Shown here in pieces: positions 8,233 through 15,914 of a stretch of 50,160 nt of DNA. Each line of letters opens with the position of its first letter. Position 1 is the stretch's first letter. A program made the position numbers and the translations under genes. Source of the stretch: Pseudomonas violetae (GTDB lineage: Bacteria > Pseudomonadota > Gammaproteobacteria > Pseudomonadales > Pseudomonadaceae); NCBI RefSeq assembly GCF_023072615.1, contig NZ_JAKNRW010000037.1, forward strand, positions 1 through 50,160, read 5' to 3'. The notes beneath the pieces were generated by a model. It made no database searches and was not told where the DNA came from. It saw nothing but the letters and a program-made list of their open reading frames with translations.

Positions 8233-9104
8233 TGAAAGGTATCGTTCTGGCAGGCGGATCCGGCACTCGCCTGCATCCAATCACACTTGGGGTGTCCAAA
8301 CAGTTATTGCCGGTTTACGACAAACCGATGATCTATTACCCGATCTCGGTGTTGATGCTGGCTGGCATCAAAGACATCCTACTGATCTCCACCCCGCAAG
8401 ATCTACCGCAATATCGCAATCTGCTGGGCGATGGCAGTCAATTCGGGGTGCATTTCAGCTACGCTGAACAGCCGTCACCGGATGGCCTGGCCCAGGCCTT
8501 TCTGATTGGCGAAGAGTTCATCGGCGACGATTCGGTGTGCCTGATCCTCGGCGACAACATCTTCCATGGCCAGCACTTTGGCGAGCAGCTGCAGAGCGCG
8601 GCAAACCGTACCTCGGGTGCCACCGTCTTTGGTTACTGGGTCAAAGACCCCGAACGCTTCGGCGTGATCGATTTTGACAGCGCAGGCCTCGCGCTGTCGA
8701 TTGAAGAAAAGCCGAAAAAACCGAAGTCCAGCTACGCCGTCACCGGCTTGTACTTTTATGACAACGATGTCATCGAGATCGCCAAGGCGGTAAAACCTTC
8801 ACCGCGAGGTGAGCTGGAGATCACCGATGTGAACAATGCCTACCTCGCGCGCGGTGACCTGCAGGTCGAGCGTTTCGGGCGCGGTTTCGCCTGGCTGGAC
8901 ACCGGTACTCACGACAGCCTGCTCGAAGCGTCACAGTACGTGCAGACCATCGAACACCGACAAGGCTTGAAAGTGGCCTGCCTGGAAGAAATAGCCTACG
9001 AAAACAAGTGGATCGACCGCGAGCAATTACTGGACCGCGCCCACTATTTTGGCAAGACCGGCTATGGCCAGTACCTGGCCAAGCTGGCCGGTGAAGCTCA
9101 ATGA
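8229..9104 (+). CDS. rmlA: Glucose-1-phosphate thymidylyltransferase RmlA
   Basis: First step of dTDP-L-rhamnose synthesis: condenses dTTP and glucose-1-phosphate. The 291-residue nucleotidyltransferase has GIVLAGGSGTRLHPIT, SKQLLPVYDKPMIYYP, ILGDNIFHGQ and GFAWLDTGTHDSLLEAS, all RmlA hallmarks. The start overlaps the rmlB stop by 4 bp, implying translational coupling. A second ATG immediately follows (8232), so the product could be one residue shorter. rmlA is feedback-inhibited by dTDP-L-rhamnose in studied homologues; that is family knowledge, not seen here. Confidence 0.97.
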   Translation: MMKGIVLAGGSGTRLHPITLGVSKQLLPVYDKPMIYYPISVLMLAGIKDILLISTPQDLPQYRNLLGDGSQFGVHFSYAEQPSPDGLAQAFLIGEEFIGDDSVCLILGDNIFHGQHFGEQLQSAANRTSGATVFGYWVKDPERFGVIDFDSAGLALSIEEKPKKPKSSYAVTGLYFYDNDVIEIAKAVKPSPRGELEITDVNNAYLARGDLQVERFGRGFAWLDTGTHDSLLEASQYVQTIEHRQGLKVACLEEIAYENKWIDREQLLDRAHYFGKTGYGQYLAKLAGEAQ

Positions 9105-9120
9105 AATTTGTGGGTATTCA

Positions 9121-9993
9121 ATGAAAGTCCTCATCAGTGGCCGGCATGGTCAGGTTTCTCGGGCATTGCAGCAGCGCCTTGGCGCAGTCGGAGAGCTGAT
9201 CGTCCTAGGACGCGACCAGATGGATCTGGCGCATCCCGATCAGATCCGGCAGCAAATTCAACGGTTGCGTCCCGACCTGATCATAAATGCCGCCGCCTAC
9301 ACTGCCGTCGATCTGGCACAAAGCGAGCCCGAAGCTGCTGTGGCCATCAATGGAGTCGCCCCGGGCGTTTTCGCCGAGGAAGCACTGGGGCTTGGCATCC
9401 CCTTGATTCATTACTCCACCGACTATGTGTTCGATGGTTCGAAGCCTGGGCCGTATACCGAAGAAGATGCGCCCAACCCGCTAAGCGTTTACGGTCAAAG
9501 CAAACTGGAGGGTGAACGAGCGATCACCCAAGCACAGGGTCAGCACCTAATCCTGCGCACCAGCTGGGTGTACTCGACCCACGGCCGCAACTTCCTGCTG
9601 ACAATGCAACGACTGCTCCAGGAAAAATCGCAACTGCACATCGTTGCCGACCAGATCGGAGCACCCACTTGGGCGGGCACCATCGCCAATAGCACCCTCT
9701 CGCTGATCGAGCGCTGGCGGGATGGTGATGCGGGCGCCTGGGGTATTTATCACTTGGCTGCCCAAGGTGAAACATCGTGGTTTGGTTTCGCCCAAGCCAT
9801 CGGCGATGCATTGCGCCAACGGGGAGCGCCTTGCGCGAACCTGCTGCCTATCCCTTCCGATGAGTATCCGACGCCGGCGGCCCGCCCGCTAAATTCGAGA
9901 CTGGATTGCACGCGTCTGGAGCAGGAGTGGGGCGTGAGTCAGCCTGAGTGGACAGCGGCGCTGCGCGAGTGTTTGTCTGAACAAATTGTTTAG
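9121..9993 (+). CDS. rmlD: dTDP-4-dehydrorhamnose reductase RmlD
   Basis: Last step of dTDP-L-rhamnose synthesis: NAD(P)H-dependent reduction of the 4-keto group. The 290-residue SDR starts MKVLISGRHGQVSRAL. It has NAAAYTAVDLAQSEP, HYSTDYVFDG and the catalytic VYGQSKLEGE (Tyr-x3-Lys). The third glycine of the usual GxxGQxG dinucleotide motif is replaced by Ser (GRHGQVS), a mild deviation. The start is the ATG 16 bp after rmlA. The earlier in-frame ATG at 9049 lies inside rmlA. Confidence 0.95.
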   Translation: MKVLISGRHGQVSRALQQRLGAVGELIVLGRDQMDLAHPDQIRQQIQRLRPDLIINAAAYTAVDLAQSEPEAAVAINGVAPGVFAEEALGLGIPLIHYSTDYVFDGSKPGPYTEEDAPNPLSVYGQSKLEGERAITQAQGQHLILRTSWVYSTHGRNFLLTMQRLLQEKSQLHIVADQIGAPTWAGTIANSTLSLIERWRDGDAGAWGIYHLAAQGETSWFGFAQAIGDALRQRGAPCANLLPIPSDEYPTPAARPLNSRLDCTRLEQEWGVSQPEWTAALRECLSEQIV

Positions 9994-10008
9994 GACACGC
10001 TGAAAATC

Positions 10009-10099
10009 TGTGGCGAGGGAGCTTGCTCCCGCAGGGCTGCGCAGCAGACCCGGTTTAGGGCCGCTTCGCGCCCCAGCGGGAGCAAGCTCCCTCGCCACA
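10009..10099. repeat. REPIN-like inverted REP pair
   Basis: Two 24-nt arms (10009-10032 and 10076-10099), perfect inverted copies of the GGCGAGGGAGCTTGCTCCCG type, flank a spacer that contains GCTGCGCAGCAG. It sits 15 bp after rmlD, in the 314-bp gap before the permease gene, and can form a long hairpin that may act as a transcript end or stabiliser. Confidence 0.88.
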
Positions 10100-10247
10100 G
10101 GGTTAGCGTCATGCTTGGATAAATTTGCTCGCGAAGACGGCATAACAGGTATAAATGCCCCCGACTGGCGCATGCACTCGCCCACATTCGGGGCCGAACA
10201 TCTCCGATACGACAGCTTTCTGCGCTTTACGACCTGCAAATACATAC

Positions 10248-10263
10248 TGGCACGCCCACTGCA
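10248..10263 (+). promoter_or_regulatory. Sigma-54 (RpoN) -24/-12 promoter for the ethanolamine permease gene
   Basis: TGGCACGCCCACTGCA matches the consensus TGGCACG-N4-TTGCW at all but one position, with the required GG-N10-GC spacing (GG 10249-10250, GC 10261-10262). It lies 45 bp before the permease ATG. Ethanolamine catabolism in P. aeruginosa is, to my knowledge, controlled by RpoN and the enhancer-binding protein EatR, which fits. No EatR gene is in the window. Confidence 0.7.
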
Positions 10264-10307
10264 CACGCCCTCCCCCGAGCTTTCCAAACCGTTCAGGGAG
10301 CAAGCGC

Positions 10308-11672
10308 ATGAACACACAACTCAAACCCACACTCGGTACTCTGCACCTGTGGGGCATTGCGGTCGGGCTGGTGATTTCCGGAGAGTACTTCGGCTGGAGT
10401 TACGGCTGGGGTGTGGCCGGGACGCTGGGCTTTCTGGTGACTTCCTTTATGGTCGCCACCATGTACACCTGCTTCATTTTCAGTTTCACCGAGCTGACCA
10501 CCGCCATTCCCCACGCTGGCGGGCCTTTTGCCTACAGTCGGCGTGCCTTCGGCGAAAAAGGCGGATTGATCGCCGGGCTGGCGACGCTGATCGAATTCGT
10601 CTTCGCCCCACCGGCCATTGCTTTGGCGATTGGCGCCTACTTGAACGTGCAATTCCCGGCGCTCGATCCAAAACACGCGGCAGTGGGTGCTTACATCGTG
10701 TTCATGGGGCTGAACATCCTAGGGGTGAAACTGGCTGCGACTTTTGAGCTGATCGTCTGCGTGCTGGCGGTCGCCGAACTGCTGGTATTCATGGGGGTGG
10801 TTGCACCGGCTTTCAGCTTCAGCAACTTCGCTCTGAATGGATGGGCCGGCTCGGACATATTCGGTGCCCCCGCCATCGCCGGCATGTTTGCCGCCATTCC
10901 TTTCGCCATCTGGTTCTTCCTCGCCATCGAGGGCGCGGCCATGGCGGCGGAAGAAGCCAAAGACCCCAAGCGCACGATTCCCAAGGCCTACATCAGCGGT
11001 ATCCTGACCCTGGTACTGCTAGCGATGGGCGTGATGTTCTTCGCCGGCGGCGTCGGCGACTGGCGCACCTTGTCCAACATCAACGACCCGCTGCCCCAAG
11101 CCATGAAAACCGTGGTCGGCGAAAGCTCCGGCTGGTTGCACATGCTGGTGTGGATTGGCCTGTTCGGCCTGGTGGCAAGTTTCCACGGCATCATTCTGGG
11201 GTATTCGCGCCAGTTCTTCGCCCTGGCTCGCGCCGGATATCTACCAAAATCCCTGGCGAAACTGTCGCGCTTCCAGACCCCACACCGCGCGATCATTGCA
11301 GGCGGAGTGATCGGTATCGCAGCGATCTATAGCGATGGCCTGATCAACCTCGGCGGGATGACGCTCACCGCAGCGATGATCACCATGGCCGTGTTCGGGG
11401 CAATCGTCATGTACATCATGAGCATGCTCAGCCTGTTCAAACTGCGTAGAACCGAGCCCAACCTGGAGCGCACATTCCGCGCGCCTTGTTATCCGCTGGT
11501 GCCTATGATTGCGCTGCTGCTCGCGCTGGTATGCCTGGTGGCGATGGCCTGGTTCAACACATTGATCGGGCTGATCTTCCTGGGCTTCATGGCGGTGGGA
11601 TTCGTGTACTTCATGTTGACCGCACAACTGCGAGCCGATGCGCCGGTGGATGCGATGTTAACCGGTCTCTGA
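10308..11672 (+). CDS. eat: Ethanolamine permease (APC superfamily)
   Basis: Inner-membrane amino acid/polyamine/organocation family transporter of 454 residues with about twelve hydrophobic segments. It matches the ethanolamine permease type by its opening (LGTLHLWGIAVGLVISGEYFGWSYGW), ELTTAIPHAGGPFAYSRRAFG, EFVFAPPAIALAIGAYLN and AAEEAKDPKRTIPKAYI. The start at 10308 follows a GGGAG element. An upstream in-frame ATG at 10155 would add 51 residues without family support. The eutBC lyase genes often linked to it are not here. A sigma-54 promoter lies 45 bp upstream. A related amino acid substrate cannot be excluded. Confidence 0.85.
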   Translation: MNTQLKPTLGTLHLWGIAVGLVISGEYFGWSYGWGVAGTLGFLVTSFMVATMYTCFIFSFTELTTAIPHAGGPFAYSRRAFGEKGGLIAGLATLIEFVFAPPAIALAIGAYLNVQFPALDPKHAAVGAYIVFMGLNILGVKLAATFELIVCVLAVAELLVFMGVVAPAFSFSNFALNGWAGSDIFGAPAIAGMFAAIPFAIWFFLAIEGAAMAAEEAKDPKRTIPKAYISGILTLVLLAMGVMFFAGGVGDWRTLSNINDPLPQAMKTVVGESSGWLHMLVWIGLFGLVASFHGIILGYSRQFFALARAGYLPKSLAKLSRFQTPHRAIIAGGVIGIAAIYSDGLINLGGMTLTAAMITMAVFGAIVMYIMSMLSLFKLRRTEPNLERTFRAPCYPLVPMIALLLALVCLVAMAWFNTLIGLIFLGFMAVGFVYFMLTAQLRADAPVDAMLTGL

Positions 11673-11781
11673 AGCCATAACAGGCCTACAATGGAACCAC
11701 TGCGAAGAACAATCACTCAAAGTGGTATGCATGATCGGTCGGCGAACACCGCCCGCTGTCCTGCCCCTCAAGGAGAGCCCT

Positions 11782-11949
11782 ATGCCCTGGTATGCCTGGT
11801 TAATTCTGGTTGTTGCAATCGGCTCGATCGTCGGAGGTCTTATGATGTTGCGTGACACCGCCAACAAGGTCGAGCTCACCGAAGAGCAACGTAAACGCGT
11901 CGCCGAACGCAATGCGGAAATGGACGCCAAAGAAGCGAAAGATCGCTGA
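11782..11949 (+). CDS. DUF2897 family small membrane protein
   Basis: A 55-residue protein with one N-terminal hydrophobic helix (WYAWLILVVAIGSIVGGLMM) and a charged, probably helical tail rich in Glu, Lys and Arg. This is the layout of the DUF2897 family found next to transporter genes in Pseudomonas. AAGGAGAGCCCT precedes the ATG, which decides the start. A TACAAT element at 11687-11692 could be its own -10. It follows the permease by 109 bp, and its function is unknown. Confidence 0.8.
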   Translation: MPWYAWLILVVAIGSIVGGLMMLRDTANKVELTEEQRKRVAERNAEMDAKEAKDR

Positions 11950-11963
11950 ATCCTAAGATGAAA

Positions 11964-12007
11964 AGATCGCAGCCTTCGGCAGCGCCTACCGGGGCTGCGA
12001 TTTTTTA
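11964..12007. terminator. REP-type hairpin terminator between convergent genes
   Basis: GATCGCAGCC and GGCTGCGAT pair around TTCGGCAGCGCCTACCGG and are followed on the plus strand by a run of six T. It ends the DUF2897 transcript; on the minus strand it lies just beyond the DUF1989 stop. The arm is a common Pseudomonas REP-like sequence reused as a terminator. Confidence 0.85.
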
Positions 12008-12010
12008 GTT

Positions 12011-12862
12011 TTACTGTTCCCAGTCTGCCTTGGCGATGTGCAGACCATGCATCCCATTGTACGCAGCACGCTCCGGCTGGCTCCAACCCTCAAGCAACTC
12101 ATCCTCCAACCGATAAATCTCCACCCCAAGCGGACGACATACGCTTAATGGATCCTGCGCGTCTGGCCCCCACATAGCCAAAGACAAATCCCCACCCGGG
12201 CAGGTCGACAGCGCGCACAGCAGATCAATCTCCGCAAAAAACTCCAGGTAGTCGCCCTTCTGCGCCGGACAGGCCTTCATGAAATACATGTCGTCATGAT
12301 TCAGGCCTGTGCACTGAAAAATGTTCAGCACGTCGTGCACGTCAAACTCGGTCAGCCCGTGGGGTAACACGGCCCGGGTAAGGTTCGAATGGCAATGGTG
12401 GTGAAAGTCTTCGCCAGTGAGCATCTTGTTCACATAGGGATCGCAGCGCGTGCCCAGCAGGTCGTGCAAGCGCCCACCGTGCTCATCGACGCCATAATCG
12501 GCCAGGCTGTCATCGGTGATGGTCACCAGCGGCCGTAAAAATGGCAAATTAGACCACAGACGATCATGAGTGCTGACATGAGCGCCTTGCAGCTGTCGGG
12601 TCCGGGCCGCCCACAGGCGTTCGCGCGGATCGTTGGCATTCCACACGTTGAAATCACCCACTTGTGGACCGACCGGTGTGGTCACTCGAAACACATGCCC
12701 AGCCGGCACATGCCACGCACGCCCGGTACGGATAGGTACCTCAAATTGCTCGATCAATGTGCGAGCGTCCTTGGCCTCACGAATTCGATTGTAAAAGGCT
12801 GTATCCACCTGCAAAGCCGCGCCCTTGCTGACCTGATAGGCCGCTGGGTAATCTTTGAACAT
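12011..12862 (-). CDS. DUF1989 (urea carboxylase-associated family) protein
   Basis: 283-residue cytoplasmic protein of the DUF1989 family. Visible family features are PAGHVFRVTTPVGPQVGDFN, NDPRERLWAARTRQL, GTRCDPYVNKML, the metal-ligand-like FHHHCHSNL and CPAQKGDYLEFFAEIDLLCALSTCPGGD. Members usually come as pairs beside urea or guanidine carboxylase, and some pairs hydrolyse carboxyguanidine. Here a single copy stands alone, so its substrate is unknown; an amidine or ureido compound is an inference. AAGGAGACGACC before the ATG fixes the start. It is divergent from the TetR gene (203 bp), and a 7-bp inverted repeat lies 21-43 bp upstream of its start. Confidence 0.85.
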   Translation of the reverse strand: MFKDYPAAYQVSKGAALQVDTAFYNRIREAKDARTLIEQFEVPIRTGRAWHVPAGHVFRVTTPVGPQVGDFNVWNANDPRERLWAARTRQLQGAHVSTHDRLWSNLPFLRPLVTITDDSLADYGVDEHGGRLHDLLGTRCDPYVNKMLTGEDFHHHCHSNLTRAVLPHGLTEFDVHDVLNIFQCTGLNHDDMYFMKACPAQKGDYLEFFAEIDLLCALSTCPGGDLSLAMWGPDAQDPLSVCRPLGVEIYRLEDELLEGWSQPERAAYNGMHGLHIAKADWEQ

Positions 12863-12882
12863 GGTCGTCTCCTTGATCAGGC

Positions 12883-12905
12883 GGACCGCATAGACTCAGC
12901 GGTCC
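12883..12905. promoter_or_regulatory. Inverted repeat upstream of the DUF1989 gene
   Basis: GGACCGC and GCGGTCC are perfect 7-bp arms around a 9-nt spacer, ending 21 bp before the DUF1989 ATG. It may be a repressor operator (a TetR gene is divergent) or a 5' leader hairpin. Confidence 0.4.
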
Positions 12906-13065
12906 CGGATTACTGAAAAGTCTGCAGGCAAGTAACCACTATTCATGCCAAGTTACGCAGGGTTTGATCACACTTCGAAGCATCTGGGTGCTTTTTTAAA
13001 AGTAGAAGTACAGACACCATTTAAATTTCCTTGGTTAAGATGATGCATTGCCGTGGAGATTTAAG

Positions 13066-13623
13066 ATGCGTTACCCGCAGGATCATAAAGCCCAAACCCA
13101 TCAGCGCATCATCAAGGAAGCTGCCGCACGCTTCCGACGTGACGGCATCGGCGCAACCGGCCTGCAGCCCCTGATGAAAGCACTGGGCCTGACCCACGGC
13201 GGTTTCTACTCGCACTTTGCCTCCAAAGACGAACTGGTCGAGAAAGCCTTGCAAGCGGCAGGCGAAGAACTCGACGCGCATTGCGCCATGCTGTTCGCCG
13301 AAGATCGTCCCCTGGACGCCTTTATCGACAGCTACCTGTCCAAATGGCACCAGACGTCGCCCCAACAGGGCTGCCCGCTGCCGACCATGTCATCCGAACT
13401 GGGTTTGCGCGGACAGCCAAGCCCGACCACCGATGCCGTGCTCAACGCTCGGCTTGAACAAGTGCAGGGCACGCTGGAGGGTGAACATGCCGACGACCGC
13501 AGCATCGTCATCATGTCGACCTTGGTAGGAGCACTGCTGTTATCGCGTAGCGTCGAGAACCCTGGGCTGGCCCAGCGAATCCTTGATGTCACACGCGAAC
13601 ACTTGAAGCACTCCCAGGACTAG
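13066..13623 (+). CDS. TetR family transcriptional regulator
   Basis: 185-residue repressor-type protein. The N-terminal helix-turn-helix spans about residues 8-55 (RIIKEAAARFRRDGIGATGL, LMKALGLTHGGFYSHFASKDEL). The C-terminal ligand-binding domain includes SKWHQTSPQQGCPLPTMSSELG, typical of the subfamily whose TetR_C domain carries a GCPLP segment. The ATG at 13066 follows GTGGAGATTTAAG. It is divergent from the DUF1989 gene and convergent with the FabF-like gene, whose stop it overlaps by 4 bp. Its target could be either neighbour; ligand unknown. Confidence 0.9.
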   Translation: MRYPQDHKAQTHQRIIKEAAARFRRDGIGATGLQPLMKALGLTHGGFYSHFASKDELVEKALQAAGEELDAHCAMLFAEDRPLDAFIDSYLSKWHQTSPQQGCPLPTMSSELGLRGQPSPTTDAVLNARLEQVQGTLEGEHADDRSIVIMSTLVGALLLSRSVENPGLAQRILDVTREHLKHSQD

Positions 13624-14894
13624 TCCTGCCAGCGCTTGAACAGCACGCTGGCATTGACTCCACCGAAGCCAAAACCGTTGGACAGCGCGTACTCGATAGC
13701 CATCGGCCGAGCCTTGCCATGAACAATGTCCACGCCTTCGGTCGCCGGGTCCGGGTTATCGAAATTGAGCGTGGCCGGCGCTACCTGATCACGAATCGCC
13801 AACAACGTGAAAATCGCCTCGATCCCGCCTGCGGCGCCCAGTAGATGCCCGGTGGCAGACTTGGTGGCCGTCACCGCGATCTTGCCCTCAGTGCCGAACA
13901 ACGACTTGATAGCCGCCAGCTCACCAAGGTCGCCGACCGGCGTCGAAGTTGCGTGAGCATTCAGGTGTTGCACCTGATCCGGGGTGATACCCGCCTGAGC
14001 CAGTGCCAACGCCATCGCCCGGTGCGCCCCGCTGCCATCCTCCGGACCCGCAGTCAGGTGATAGGCATCCGCGCTGGTACCGTAGCCAACCAGTTCCGCC
14101 AGCGGCTTGGCCCCACGAGCCAAGGCATGCTCCAGAGATTCGATTACCAGAAGACCAGCGCCCTCGCCCATGACAAACCCGTCACGCCCACTGTCGAACG
14201 GCCGTGAAGCACGCTCAGGGGTTTCGTTAAAGCCACTGGATAAGGCCCGCGCCGCCGCAAAGCCGGCAAGACTGACGCGATCAATCGAGGCTTCCGCCCC
14301 GCCACACACCGCAATATCCGCCTCACCACAGCGAATCAGCCGCGCTGCATCACCAATCGCCTGCACCCCGGCCGCACACGCCGTCACCGGAGCTCCCAAC
14401 GGGCCTTTAAAGTGGTGCCGGATCGACACATGGCCGGCGGCAAGATTGACCAGGAACGACGGAATGGTGAACGGCGACAAACGCCGAGGACCACGACTGT
14501 CAGTGGTGCGCACCGCATCGGCAATCGCCCCGAAACCGCCAACGCCGGAGCCAATGATAGTCGCCGTCCGCTCCTGGGCAGTGTCATCCAGCGCCTGCCA
14601 ACCTGCCTGTTCCAGCGCCTGAAGTGCCGCTTCCATCGCAAACACGATAAAGCGGTCCATCTTCTTCTGTTCCTTCGGCGGCGTCGCCCGATCCGGATCA
14701 AACCCCGCCTCGGCATCATCAGCCAGCAACGGCACCACTCCACCGACCGAGGTAGGCAAATCGGCAACCACAGCGTCCGGCAAAGTGCGCAACCCAGACC
14801 TTCCCGCCAACAGCCGCGCCCATACCGCTTCGACACCCGTGCCCAAAGGCGACACCAGCCCCATTCCTGTAACAACCACTCGACGATCACTCAT
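13620..14894 (-). CDS. Beta-ketoacyl-ACP synthase II (FabF-like)
   Basis: 424-residue condensing enzyme that joins malonyl-ACP to an acyl primer. The Cys-His-His catalytic triad is visible in VTACAAGVQ, NAHATSTPVGD and KSATGHLLGAAG, and GFGFGGVNASV closes the fold. It is not beside acpP or fabG, so it is probably an accessory FabF copy rather than the housekeeping one. It shares an operon with the upstream SDR gene (22-bp gap), suggesting a dedicated fatty-acyl or polyketide-like modification. GAGGTG lies 8 bp before the ATG. Confidence 0.9.
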   Translation of the reverse strand: MSDRRVVVTGMGLVSPLGTGVEAVWARLLAGRSGLRTLPDAVVADLPTSVGGVVPLLADDAEAGFDPDRATPPKEQKKMDRFIVFAMEAALQALEQAGWQALDDTAQERTATIIGSGVGGFGAIADAVRTTDSRGPRRLSPFTIPSFLVNLAAGHVSIRHHFKGPLGAPVTACAAGVQAIGDAARLIRCGEADIAVCGGAEASIDRVSLAGFAAARALSSGFNETPERASRPFDSGRDGFVMGEGAGLLVIESLEHALARGAKPLAELVGYGTSADAYHLTAGPEDGSGAHRAMALALAQAGITPDQVQHLNAHATSTPVGDLGELAAIKSLFGTEGKIAVTATKSATGHLLGAAGGIEAIFTLLAIRDQVAPATLNFDNPDPATEGVDIVHGKARPMAIEYALSNGFGFGGVNASVLFKRWQD

Positions 14895-14916
14895 ACCGCA
14901 AACACCTCAAGCCGCC

Positions 14917-15711
14917 TCACTTGTATCGCGTGGCAGCTTTGCTCTTGGACAAATTCGGCGCCATCACATGACGCGCCGCTACAAAGGCATCCCAATCGGC
15001 CGCATCGGGCAACGAAGGAATCGTAATCAGCTCACCCTGGTCCAGCCCTGACAGAGCAGCATCAACCATTTCCCCCGCCTCCATCACCATGTCCGCTGGA
15101 ATCTGCGAGGCATCGATACCGGAACGCTCCCAGATTTCCGTGCGGGTTACGCCAGGCAATACGGCCTGGACCTTGACCCCCGTACCATCCAATTCGGCGT
15201 TCAGGGACTGGGTCAGACTTAACACATATGCCTTGCTCGCGCTGTATGTCGCGTTGAAGCGCTCGGGAAACAACGCGACGACCGAGGCAATGTTGATAAT
15301 CGTGCCGCGGCCCGCCTTGGCGAAACCGGCGGCTGCCGCTGAAGCGAGGCGCGTGACGGTGGTGACGTTGAGCTGAATCAGGCGCTCCAGTTGGTCCAGG
15401 TCGGAATTGGCCAACAGGCCATCCGCCGCGACACCGGCATTGTTCAACAGGAGACTGATGCTGGAATCACTGCGCAGGCGTTGTTCGAGTTTCAGCACGT
15501 CGTTTTTTTGCGTCAGGTCTGCCGTGAAGACTTCGACCTGAATGCCGTGAGTTGCGCGCAGTTTGGTAGCAGCGGCTTCCAGACGTACCTGGTCGCGGGC
15601 TACCAGCAGCAGATCGAAACCACGCGCGGCCAGCCGCTCGGCGTAGATGGCACCGATGCCGGAAGAGGCGCCGGTGATGAGGGCTGTTCCTTGGGATTGG
15701 GGGGAGGTCAT
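14917..15711 (-). CDS. Short-chain dehydrogenase/reductase
   Basis: 264-residue classical SDR with the NAD(P)-binding TGASSGIG near residue 14, LLNNAGVA, a catalytic Ser in NIASVVAL and the active-site YSASK (Tyr-x3-Lys). Acidic or basic cofactor choice cannot be read safely. It lies upstream of the FabF-like gene on the same strand, so ketoacyl or ketone reduction linked to that enzyme is a reasonable inference. A TATAAT element inside a palindrome lies 73-78 bp upstream of its start. Confidence 0.88.
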   Translation of the reverse strand: MTSPQSQGTALITGASSGIGAIYAERLAARGFDLLLVARDQVRLEAAATKLRATHGIQVEVFTADLTQKNDVLKLEQRLRSDSSISLLLNNAGVAADGLLANSDLDQLERLIQLNVTTVTRLASAAAAGFAKAGRGTIINIASVVALFPERFNATYSASKAYVLSLTQSLNAELDGTGVKVQAVLPGVTRTEIWERSGIDASQIPADMVMEAGEMVDAALSGLDQGELITIPSLPDAADWDAFVAARHVMAPNLSKSKAATRYK

Positions 15712-15783
15712 CGGTGTGCTCCTGTGGGGGATTCAATAGTGGAATAAGGCCGGGAATGCCCTTGGCTAGTAGCCGATGATTTT

Positions 15784-15797
15784 ATTATAGGCATAAT
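15784..15797 (-). promoter_or_regulatory. Palindrome overlapping a -10 element upstream of the SDR gene
   Basis: ATTATAGGCATAAT is a 5-4-5 perfect inverted repeat. On the minus strand its downstream end gives TATAAT (15784-15789), a full -10 match, though the -35 region is weak. The layout suggests an operator that blocks the SDR-fabF promoter. Confidence 0.45.
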
Positions 15798-15868
15798 TTA
15801 AAGTTAATATGACAGCCGTAATCTTAAAAAATCGACGGACGGAGAGAACAATCACCGCCGCCAGAATG

Positions 15869-15895
15869 CAAAAAGGCCGGTCAATGACCGGCCTT
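15869..15895 (-). terminator. Rho-independent terminator of the comEA-like gene
   Basis: Perfect 11-bp arms AAGGCCGGTCA / TGACCGGCCTT (15873-15895), followed on the minus strand by a T run (15869-15874), begin 20 bp after the comEA-like stop. Confidence 0.9.
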
Positions 15896-15914
15896 ACAAA
15901 GCTCACTGATAAGG

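Noticed and set aside
12883..12905. Guanidine-II (mini-ykkC) riboswitch before the DUF1989 gene
   Set aside because: Only one stem-loop is present and the loop lacks the ACGR sequence required of that class.
12978..12996. AAGCA...TGCTT followed by T run upstream of the TetR gene
   Set aside because: Only a 5-bp stem; it lies upstream of the TetR gene with no plus-strand gene to terminate. Too weak to call.
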